Virus record (IMG/VR): IMGVR_UViG_3300033153_006701
Location: 1-64,000 of that record
Strand: one strand, 5' to 3'
Length of the DNA stretch: 64,000 nt
Source: a virus
The notes below the pieces were generated by a model, which was not told where the DNA came from, searched no databases, and saw only the letters and a program-made list of their open reading frames with translations. A program made the translations under genes and the position numbers. Shown here one piece after another: positions 44,461 to 51,498 of this stretch (positions are counted from its first letter, which is position 1; each line of letters starts with the position of its first letter).

Positions 44461-45264
44461 TTATAGCAAATCCCTTGCGATAAAGGAATAGGCCTCCTGG
44501 ATTGGGAGGCCATCAATAGCCACTTGTTTTGATTGACCAAGAATATAAACGTCTTCTAGCTTCTGGACAGTGTGGTGGATATTATCATCCCCCACATAGT
44601 CTCCAAAAGCGACATAGATGTCAAAAGGATTCAACGCTGGATCGTCAACATGTCGACCCATCCCTGTGTCAACAGTAATGGATCCTATATTTTCCTTCTT
44701 TGGTGCGCCCCAGACTCTGTTCTCGAACATCTCAAAAGCATTCTCTGCTCTACCTACTTTCCCAGCGGCACGTTGAGAGCTAGAGAAGCCCGTTAAAGAA
44801 GCATGGGCAGCTAGCTCTTGTAGCTGATCGACAGGGAGCCCGAGATTACCATTAATGACTTTTTCAATATTTGCCGTAACTGTCTCTTCTCCAATATACT
44901 TTCCCTTGTCTGATTTCACAGCAGAGAAGGGAGTAAACTCGCCCTTTACTAGAGCCTTATAGCGTTGTAGGACAAGCCACAAATAGCCAGCCTCTTTGAA
45001 GTTGATAGTGAACTGGCCCTGTACAATTACGTTCCCCTCCGCCACGGCGTCAAATAGACGAGAGGCATATCCATAGAGAGGAGTACGAGACTGAGTGACA
45101 GCATAAGACATACTAGTGACCTCATCTATAAGTACATCGCCAATATAGATAGCCACCTGTGCGCCCGAGAAGTAATCATTGTTGTAGATACCCCTTCGGT
45201 CTAAGGTAGCCCCATGAGTATCCCAAAAGGATTTCTCTGATTCGCCCTGAGGATCAATAGCCAT
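44461..45264 (-). CDS. Tail tube-like protein, third paralogue (267 aa)
   Basis: The 267-residue protein shares the tube fold pattern of its neighbours: FSGAQVAIYIGDVLIDEVTS, then MSYAVTQSRTPLYGYASRLF (in the tube protein: ISYSVTREKAPLYTMGS), NVIVQGQFTINF, then a closing NPFDIYVAFGD and EDVYILGQSKQVAID. About 90 extra residues in the middle (helical VDQLQELAAHASLTGFSSSQ) lie between the two sheets. It ends YSFIARDLL, like the IARTL of the tube. It may be a tube initiator, a terminator or a specialised ring at the baseplate end. The gene overlaps the 401-residue gene by one base. Confidence 0.65.
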   Translation of the reverse strand: MAIDPQGESEKSFWDTHGATLDRRGIYNNDYFSGAQVAIYIGDVLIDEVTSMSYAVTQSRTPLYGYASRLFDAVAEGNVIVQGQFTINFKEAGYLWLVLQRYKALVKGEFTPFSAVKSDKGKYIGEETVTANIEKVINGNLGLPVDQLQELAAHASLTGFSSSQRAAGKVGRAENAFEMFENRVWGAPKKENIGSITVDTGMGRHVDDPALNPFDIYVAFGDYVGDDNIHHTVQKLEDVYILGQSKQVAIDGLPIQEAYSFIARDLL

Positions 45265-46469
45265 TAGAGCCTTCTCCCTGAGCGCCTAAGCCCCATACTC
45301 TCCAGGTATCTAACATATCTTCTTCCACCTGCTACAAGAAGCTCGGACGCAGTCCTTTCTCTTCCTTTACTCCAAATACCTCTATCATTCTGAGAGAGCT
45401 TCATTCTGCCTACAGAGGTCATGATGTCTACATCTCGAGCGACAAAGTTAATCACCTGTTCTGTCAGTAGATCTTCTACGGACATAGTAACTCCATCATT
45501 CATGAACTCAACACCATAGATCCCCATACGGGAAATGGAACCATATTCATTAGCGAAGAGAACGGTAAGATCCATTGGAGGAAGTTGATCAGGAATGAGA
45601 GTTGAGACTTCAGTATCTGCTCCCATTTCTCCTGCAGTCCTGGCGTCTCCCATCGCACGAATCAAGGGAGCAAGGGCATGCTCATTGAAGAGAGTGAAGA
45701 TCATCGAACCACCAATAGTCCTAGGTCCACGGGTATATCCCTTTACATAGCCTTGGCCCAGAGCCCTTACCCCCATCTTCTCACGGTGGCTCTGGACACT
45801 GATAGTCTGTAGGGTAGCCAAAGTAAGAGTATTGGTAGCTGCATCATCCATCTCTTTGATGTGATCAATGCGGCGCTGTAGGCCATCCTTGATGAACTGA
45901 TGTTCTGCCTTCATAGCAAAGGCTACACGAATCATTCTCTCGTACCCAGCTGCAGAAAAGCCGTGTCTGTTGAATATTCCGAGGACGATAGGAACAGCAA
46001 GATCCTTAGCTGGACTGTCTGTCCCGTCTGCGGCACCTCTTATATATAGACCAGCAACTGTGAGAAAGTGTCGCTTGAGATCCTCATAGCTAGAACGGAT
46101 GACGGCGTCAACATCCAGCGGATTCATGTTGTTGATGATATTCTCACAAGCAGCTACAACCTCTACTGAGGTATCGACCTCTTCCTTGAGAGCCGCGATC
46201 TGTACGTCCTTGTCCACTCTGCCGTACAAATGGGCCACAACCTTGATGTCGCTTCCAGAAAAGCTACTACCAACCCACTTGATCTCACTATGTTTGTCTT
46301 GTTCGACAGGAAGATTATCCTTTTCTCTATGATATTCCTGTCGGATTAAGGCAGGGAAAGAGTCTTCTTGAAGGAGGACTTCACCGGGTTGGAACTGTTG
46401 CGCCTCGACGGCAGCAAGATCAGGAGGGCCAGAGTCTGATTTAACATTGATTGGTCGATCGCCTGGCAT
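45264..46469 (-). CDS. Tail tube-like protein with a helical insertion, second paralogue (401 aa)
   Basis: This 401-residue protein is a tube-like protein with two additions. The first 65 residues are an acidic, disordered-looking extension. The tube core then starts at FSGSDIKVVAHLYGRV (70-85), is interrupted by about 130 helical residues (about 85-215; SYEDLKRHFLTVAGLYIRG), and resumes with TISVQSHREKMGVRAL and RTIGGSMIFTLFNEHAL, matching RGIAGTLIFLMFDEHAL of the true tube. It closes with QLPPMDLTVLFANEYGS and VNFVARDVDIM. Such an enlarged copy could cap the tube or bind the sheath or baseplate. The gene follows a 55-base gap with a hairpin (46483-46512). ATG 46469 has AAGGAG upstream. Confidence 0.65.
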   Translation of the reverse strand: MPGDRPINVKSDSGPPDLAAVEAQQFQPGEVLLQEDSFPALIRQEYHREKDNLPVEQDKHSEIKWVGSSFSGSDIKVVAHLYGRVDKDVQIAALKEEVDTSVEVVAACENIINNMNPLDVDAVIRSSYEDLKRHFLTVAGLYIRGAADGTDSPAKDLAVPIVLGIFNRHGFSAAGYERMIRVAFAMKAEHQFIKDGLQRRIDHIKEMDDAATNTLTLATLQTISVQSHREKMGVRALGQGYVKGYTRGPRTIGGSMIFTLFNEHALAPLIRAMGDARTAGEMGADTEVSTLIPDQLPPMDLTVLFANEYGSISRMGIYGVEFMNDGVTMSVEDLLTEQVINFVARDVDIMTSVGRMKLSQNDRGIWSKGRERTASELLVAGGRRYVRYLESMGLRRSGRRL

Positions 46470-46482
46470 CAGAACTCCTTGT

Positions 46483-46512
46483 GAGAAGCACCGGGATTAA
46501 CCGATGCTCCTC
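46483..46512 (-). promoter_or_regulatory. RNA hairpin between tail tube and second tube paralogue
   Basis: On the minus strand a 12-pair stem (arms GAGGAGCATCGG and CCGGTGCTTCTC, two G-U pairs, loop of six) lies 13 bases after the tube stop codon and about 14 bases before the next ATG. No run of T follows, so it is not a plain intrinsic terminator. It could protect the 3' end of the abundant tube message or lower translation of the next gene. Function is inferred. Confidence 0.5.
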
Positions 46513-46524
46513 TGTATCTTAGAA

Positions 46525-47217
46525 TTATGTATATAGTTGACTAGTTAGACCAGGAAGCTCAACCTTCTGCCAAGGTACGAGTGTCCTAGCGATATAAGTG
46601 TTCTGCATCTCAGACGTAATGTCGTCAATCGAAACACCATATCCCTCATTGAGTAGCTCAACACCGAAGATCCTCATGACAGCAAAGCTGCCGTACTCGT
46701 TAGCCGCTGCTAGTGTGATATCAAACGGAGGAATTTGATCTGAGAACCATGGAGCCATGGCAACCTGATCAGATCCAACATTAGTGATATCCGACTCGAT
46801 ATTAAAATCTGGATCGTCAAAGTCTACTGCCACATTAGGGTCAGAGACTTGAGCAATCGGTAGAGTCGTCACCGAAGCGTCATTGGTATTCTGAGGAATG
46901 AAGTCATCCTTATCGGCCAAAAACTTCGGAGCAGTTCCTGCACCATGTTTTCGATCAGCGATCATTCCAAAGAGACCAAGTAGAGCATGTTCATCGAACA
47001 TGAGGAAAATTAGGGTACCAGCAATGCCACGTTTACCGCGCGAGAAGGATCTAGGATCCGCTGATCCCATAGTATACAGAGGGGCTTTCTCTCTCGTAAC
47101 CGAGTACGAGATAGCCTGAATCTCTGCAATAACCTTGCTCCCGAAAACAGCCTTAATGTCTACGCCGGAAAAACTGTGGTAGCTCTTTCCAAATTGATTA
47201 TCTGCTGTGTTGGCCAT
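46525..47217 (-). CDS. Tail tube protein
   Basis: This 230-residue protein lies directly after the sheath gene, the usual tube position in contractile phages. Core strands are FSGVDIKAVFGSKVIAEIQA and ISYSVTREKAPLYTMGS, followed by RGIAGTLIFLMFDEHALLG and QIPPFDITLAAANEYGSFA, and it ends with YIARTLVPWQK. The FxMFDEHAL-type stretch and the final IAR motif recur in the two paralogues downstream. Tube monomers form hexameric rings around the DNA channel. ATG 47217 is preceded by AAGGAGA nine bases upstream, and a strong hairpin follows the stop codon. It is the shortest and cleanest of the three copies, so it is most likely the main tube protein. Confidence 0.82.
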   Translation of the reverse strand: MANTADNQFGKSYHSFSGVDIKAVFGSKVIAEIQAISYSVTREKAPLYTMGSADPRSFSRGKRGIAGTLIFLMFDEHALLGLFGMIADRKHGAGTAPKFLADKDDFIPQNTNDASVTTLPIAQVSDPNVAVDFDDPDFNIESDITNVGSDQVAMAPWFSDQIPPFDITLAAANEYGSFAVMRIFGVELLNEGYGVSIDDITSEMQNTYIARTLVPWQKVELPGLTSQLYT

Positions 47218-47227
47218 TTACTTCTCC

Positions 47228-49132
47228 TTATACCGCCGCCAAAGCTACGGAGACAGTGATTCTACGTAGTTCGAAGGCTGGTACTAGTTTTAGTTCAACT
47301 GTGGCTTGTCCTAGTACCCTCTGTTGTGGTGTGATAATGAGCTGGAACTCAAAGCGACGTATTACCCCATTCTTAACAAGGTTCTGCAATACACGCTCAA
47401 GAGCCGTCTCGAGAGCTGCAGTTTGAGCTCCCGTCATTGCTTCGCCTAGGAATGGTTCTCCTACGTCGCGAATCGCGTCCATCGAAGCCTTGACCTGACG
47501 CATGGTTGACAGACGCTGATAATCAGAATCTGGACGTGCTGCTGTTGGACCATCGCTGACTACGATTCCACGCTTCTTAGCATGGAAGGTAACAAAGCGA
47601 TAGCCTGCAAGCGTGTCAATCTTAGCTAGATTAAGACGGAATGGCAGTCTAACACTGTTCAACAGTTTGTTTGTAGGCGCACTGTTAACAGCTAGTGCAG
47701 AGTAGAACCCTGCATAAGTGGCAGCACCAGACGCAACGTAGGCTGACGTTCTGCTTGAGTTAGCCAGAACAGGCCATGTCGCCACGACACTGAGATACTT
47801 ACCAATATCGACCAGGTGATCGTTGTCATCCTCTAGCTGGGTACCATCCAACCAATGATCATCAGTAGCGATGAAACCACCGTATGCCAGACCCTCGACT
47901 CCGTCGATGGTAAATCCTGGCGTACCAGTTACTCCTCCACTTGCTAGACGACCGGCTAGGAACTTGTTCCCTAGCAGTCCAGTACCATTGCCACCAGAAG
48001 CCACAACTCTATTACCGTTTGCGTCGGTTTCTAGAGTTGGTGCGGTTCCTACCCACTGTGCTGCTCCCTTGAGAGAGTAACTCGTAGGTGGCTTGACACC
48101 AATTACACCTGTCATGTCCATGTTGTCTGTAGCCTGGCGGTAACAGAAATCAGCCAGCTGATAACCGAAGTTGACTTCATGGAAGTCTCCTGCGGTCAAA
48201 GCCGTTCCGTCAGTCGTCGCAGATGCAGTTGCCGATCCTACCCCAGAAGAGGTAAAGACCTGTGCTACAGTGAACGACGGAGACGATGCGTTGGGCTGTT
48301 CTGGGAACCACCACCAAAAATAGTTAGTTCCTTCAAACTCTTCTGTGTACAGCATACCGAGAGCGTCGTCAGACGCTGCGGCAACTGGGTACCCAGTAAG
48401 AGCAGCAAGGCTCAGGCCAGAAACGGTTGCTTCATTCATATCCCTAACGTTGAGGTCATCTAGATAAACATCCATGGGGACTACTACGTCAATTTCCTGA
48501 TCCTCGAGCAGTTCATATGCGTTATACAAATGCTCGTATAGTTTCATTCGGGATACGGTAAGACCGTCTGTACCTGCTGTGTATACCGCGCCGCCAACTG
48601 CATCTGCTGCAGCTAGTGTTACTGGCACAGAAAGGGTTCCGATGTCCCCTGCGCCAGTAGTTGCGGTACCAGTTACGTCAAGCTCCCTAAGGTCAACGCG
48701 ATCCGATGGAGATGATGGGATGTTGTCATAGACAAGTTCATCATCCGAAGCGCGCCAAAGTCTTAGCCTAAGGCCAGTGTCATCCCAGAAGATTAAGTAA
48801 TCAGTGCCGGCAGAGTCATCCTTTGAGACAGTCTCAACAGTGATTCCAGTACCAACACCTGTAAGAGTAGCTGAAGTAGCACCAGTCCTAAATAGGTTGA
48901 CGTTCTCAGCCCCTCCAACAGAAACTTCATACATACCTCTTGTGAGAGTTCCTTCGGCCTTGCCAAACTCGCTTGCCGCGTCTGCTACGCGTTGCACCCC
49001 GTACAAAGTCTCGGACCTACCCTTTGAGGCAGTTCCAAGAATTAGAGAAACGGGATCACTATTAACAGAGTTGGTGATAGTATTGCCATCTTGCTTTACT
49101 TCAACAATCCCTGGCAGGTTTTCGCGAGCCAT
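47228..49132 (-). CDS. Tail sheath protein
   Basis: This 634-residue protein starts MARENLPGIVEVKQDGNTIT and VNSDPVSLILGTASKGRSE, where 'PGiy' and 'gxiaxxgxaxkGp' are the usual sheath start. The conserved C-terminal domain is present: YQRLSTMRQVKASMDAIRDV, GEPFLGEAMTGAQTAALETA, LERVLQNLVKNGVIRRFEF and TVELKLVPAFELRRITV, matching the sheath motif 'l.xvlxxlxxxGaixxfxv...dxxxxxvxixvxPvfpvxyixv'. Around 310 residues of beta-type insertion sit in the middle. The sheath wraps the tail tube and contracts during infection. ATG 49132 has AAGGAGG upstream. Its gene precedes the tube gene by ten bases, as expected. Confidence 0.88.
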   Translation of the reverse strand: MARENLPGIVEVKQDGNTITNSVNSDPVSLILGTASKGRSETLYGVQRVADAASEFGKAEGTLTRGMYEVSVGGAENVNLFRTGATSATLTGVGTGITVETVSKDDSAGTDYLIFWDDTGLRLRLWRASDDELVYDNIPSSPSDRVDLRELDVTGTATTGAGDIGTLSVPVTLAAADAVGGAVYTAGTDGLTVSRMKLYEHLYNAYELLEDQEIDVVVPMDVYLDDLNVRDMNEATVSGLSLAALTGYPVAAASDDALGMLYTEEFEGTNYFWWWFPEQPNASSPSFTVAQVFTSSGVGSATASATTDGTALTAGDFHEVNFGYQLADFCYRQATDNMDMTGVIGVKPPTSYSLKGAAQWVGTAPTLETDANGNRVVASGGNGTGLLGNKFLAGRLASGGVTGTPGFTIDGVEGLAYGGFIATDDHWLDGTQLEDDNDHLVDIGKYLSVVATWPVLANSSRTSAYVASGAATYAGFYSALAVNSAPTNKLLNSVRLPFRLNLAKIDTLAGYRFVTFHAKKRGIVVSDGPTAARPDSDYQRLSTMRQVKASMDAIRDVGEPFLGEAMTGAQTAALETALERVLQNLVKNGVIRRFEFQLIITPQQRVLGQATVELKLVPAFELRRITVSVALAAV

Positions 49133-49158
49133 TTAGCAATTCCTCCTTGTAAACATTC

Positions 49159-49878
49159 TTAAGTAGTATCCATCGCTGGGTTTAGTCTAATGATGATTTC
49201 TTCGAGTGTCTTCTGCTTAAATGTGCTTACCTTTTCTGTCTTTACGAAGAAGTCGATCGGTCGGCCATACCATTTGTTCTCGTTTACTCGAACAACAATA
49301 TCGCTTCCCTGACCTTCCCAGAATACTCTATTGACGCCTTGCATAACAAACCACCAATTGTACTCTGCCATCAAACTCTCAAACCAAAGAGCGCGCCGGT
49401 TAGCTGCCTTATTGGTTCGAGCCCAACATGTGAAACGCACTACATTGTCGTACCAGAACCCAAAACTCAGGTTCTTGTACTTTGGATTCTCAGGGTCGTC
49501 TAACTCCTCTCTAAACATAGGTCTACGATTGTGGACCTTTGCTTGTCCAGGAGGACCCTGTCCAAAAGCTCCAGGCTGTCTACTGACCAAACTGAAGGTG
49601 ATTGACTCAGTCATAGACTTGACGTCAGGTTCCTCCTCAGTAAAGGTCACCCGGTTCTTTTGAGATGTTCCGGCTCTATCTTCATAGTTATCTATAGCTT
49701 GGCGAACCAAATCATGAAATTCCAGAAGAGATTTCGCCTTGCCAACAGTTGTGGACTTCCCAGGTTGGTACCCGAACACGTCCTCAGTGATCGCAGAATA
49801 GACTTGTTGGACTTCGATCCTCGGCCCATCATCTACCAGTTCTTCATCTAGAAGATCTAGAAGTAGACTATCTGTCAT
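49159..49878 (-). CDS. Putative tail terminator or completion protein, 239 residues
   Basis: The 239-residue protein lies between the neck proteins and the sheath, where tail terminator or tail completion proteins are found. It has an acidic N terminus (LLLDLLDEELVDDG), then a helical segment and the beta-type stretch NLSFGFWYDNVVRFTCWART, followed by KAANRRALWFESLMAEYNWW. The C terminus is VSTFKQKTLEEIIIRL. The 'fxxxxdnvVxftxwAxTnkaAnrral' pattern resembles tail terminator-like proteins of large phages (from memory). ATG 49878 is one base below the next gene. Function inferred. Confidence 0.55.
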   Translation of the reverse strand: MTDSLLLDLLDEELVDDGPRIEVQQVYSAITEDVFGYQPGKSTTVGKAKSLLEFHDLVRQAIDNYEDRAGTSQKNRVTFTEEEPDVKSMTESITFSLVSRQPGAFGQGPPGQAKVHNRRPMFREELDDPENPKYKNLSFGFWYDNVVRFTCWARTNKAANRRALWFESLMAEYNWWFVMQGVNRVFWEGQGSDIVVRVNENKWYGRPIDFFVKTEKVSTFKQKTLEEIIIRLNPAMDTT

Positions 49879-50460
49879 TTAGCCAACTCCATTAAGGAAC
49901 TTCTTCTCTTCCTTATAGCAGTCGAGTTTCCAATACTCGAGCCTACCCTTGTCGGATCGCAAGTCCAATGCACTTGATATACGGTAAAGAGCTTCCCTCT
50001 GATATGGACGGACGGGCTGTCCCTCCTCATCCCTAACCAGCTCTACAATCTTGTCATCAGGGGTAATAGAAACGCTGGATCTCAGATAGAATACCATAAG
50101 GGGCACGTTCATCAACCCAGGCGGAATGATTTGCTCCCTAATGGCCTGACCAATGTCACTACCGAGGACTACCCGATAGACACTGATAAAGGTTTCGTCC
50201 CAGAAGAAACCTTCACCATGACAAAAGGGACAAAAGGTATCGCGGTCGGGCTCATGAGTAACCAAATCAACACAGGGACATCCAAGTAAGATACCATTAT
50301 TCCTACGCATTTTACGTAGAACCGCTGGCTGACCCTTAGCTATCTCTGGCCATTTTCCATCAAGGAAGTTGATGAGCTCCTGTCTCATATTAGGTTCTGT
50401 TCGTCCGTCACCAAAAAGAGTTCTCTGAGCTGGGTTCTTGTCCCAAAAACGACTACTCAT
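49879..50460 (-). CDS. Putative neck protein with Cys-rich metal site, 193 residues
   Basis: The 193-residue protein is placed between two neck or tail-end genes. It contains four cysteines in a zinc-finger-like spacing: GCPCVDLVTHEPDRDTFC then PFCHGEGFFWDETF, that is CPC then CPFC some 16 residues on, plus His. Similar Cys clusters occur in neck or adaptor proteins of large phages; here it could bind zinc and stabilise the fold. Upstream helices (EPNMRQELINFLDGKWPEI) and a C-terminal region rich in Arg, Tyr and Leu (QREALYRISSALDLRSD) fit a head-tail connector part. ATG 50460 follows the 327-residue gene stop closely. No enzyme motif was seen. Confidence 0.5.
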   Translation of the reverse strand: MSSRFWDKNPAQRTLFGDGRTEPNMRQELINFLDGKWPEIAKGQPAVLRKMRRNNGILLGCPCVDLVTHEPDRDTFCPFCHGEGFFWDETFISVYRVVLGSDIGQAIREQIIPPGLMNVPLMVFYLRSSVSITPDDKIVELVRDEEGQPVRPYQREALYRISSALDLRSDKGRLEYWKLDCYKEEKKFLNGVG

Positions 50461-50463
50461 TTT

Positions 50464-51447
50464 TTACCACCACTTCTTCCTATTAACGTTATAGGTTCTT
50501 AAATGGCGACGATGACCCGTTGGTCTTACTCTAGTATTCGCAGCAGGATAACGTCTCGAGATGTCGCCAGAGTCAGTACTCTCCCAAGAGCGACTCACAT
50601 CTGGTCTGTCAACATCCATCTCCCCCTTCACTACATAGGAGGGATTGGTTGCTGCCTTAGCCCAGCCGCCAGCAATCAACTGACCTTCCCATCGGGCCAT
50701 ACACTCTCTCACTCTATTCATACTGTCTCTTACTGTATTAGAGTCATATTCTACACTTAGGTTATCAAGGGTCTTAGACCTGATCGTTCCTGCAGTAATG
50801 TTGTTAAGGAGAATAGATGAAGAGAAACAGGAAACATACTCACGGCGAGCATGTTCGTAAAGAGCCGTATTGATCTGGCCGATCTTAAAGGTGAGAACAT
50901 TAGCCTCGAGACTAGCTTCTAAGATAGCAGTCTGAATAACGTCATCATAGAGGTCTACGATATGTCTACCAATCTCCAACCTGACCTTACGAACGTTGGT
51001 ATAAGCAGGGCTAGTTGTAGTCATGAACTCAAAGATCTCTTCGTCCTCGAGCACGCTACCATCCTCTGCTTGGATCCCAGAAGCCAATGTCACCTGGACT
51101 ACATTGTTCACATTGAGCTGAGCAGGGAGACTGAAAATTTGGCCGGAGGCTGAGACGTTGAAGGCCATGACACCAGAGATTGTCTGGGCCGGCAGATCCC
51201 CTATCCACTGGTCATGCCAGGCACCACCAGGACCTATGCTAGGGACAGCATAGTCATACTCAAAGATACCTTCCCCAAAATAGGTAGCCACACCAGAGAC
51301 GACTACAGCATTTGCTGGAACAAATTCCTCTGCATCAGGATCGTAGATATGGACAATAACATTCTGGGCCTGCTGGGATTTCCCTAGGTCGTCCTTGAAC
51401 CTAGTCCGTAAAGTAATGGTATCTCCGGCCCTTACATTTCTACTCAA
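50464..51447 (-). CDS. Putative neck protein with Ig-like N-terminal domain, 327 residues
   Basis: The 327-residue protein has a beta-rich N-terminal domain (about 1-105; VRAGDTITLRTRFKDDLGKS and VIVHIYDPDAEEFVP) like an Ig-like or filamin-like sandwich. A helical C-terminal region follows, with VRKVRLEIGRHIVDLYDDVI and EANVLTFKIGQINTALYEHA, and the tail is basic (RHLRTYNVNRKKWW). The position directly before the tail genes and after the fibre region fits a neck or head-tail joining protein. The start is a TTG at 51447, with AGGAGG upstream; the nearby ATG is in a different frame. The N-terminal Ig-like fold is a guess from strand pattern. Confidence 0.5.
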   Translation of the reverse strand: MSRNVRAGDTITLRTRFKDDLGKSQQAQNVIVHIYDPDAEEFVPANAVVVSGVATYFGEGIFEYDYAVPSIGPGGAWHDQWIGDLPAQTISGVMAFNVSASGQIFSLPAQLNVNNVVQVTLASGIQAEDGSVLEDEEIFEFMTTTSPAYTNVRKVRLEIGRHIVDLYDDVIQTAILEASLEANVLTFKIGQINTALYEHARREYVSCFSSSILLNNITAGTIRSKTLDNLSVEYDSNTVRDSMNRVRECMARWEGQLIAGGWAKAATNPSYVVKGEMDVDRPDVSRSWESTDSGDISRRYPAANTRVRPTGHRRHLRTYNVNRKKWW

Positions 51448-51477
51448 CGGCCTGCCCTCCTATTAGTGTTGTTTGTC

Positions 51478-51483
51478 ATTATA
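51478..51483 (-). promoter_or_regulatory. Possible -10 element (TATAAT) upstream of the neck genes
   Basis: The 51-base gap before the 327-residue gene contains a perfect TATAAT on the minus strand, within ATATAATGA. No -35 box was found at the right distance, so this is a weak promoter candidate. The same ATATAATGA occurs in the gap after the capsid gene. It might mark a phage-specific late promoter. Confidence 0.25.
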
Positions 51484-51498
51484 TCTTAACTCTGTCTC

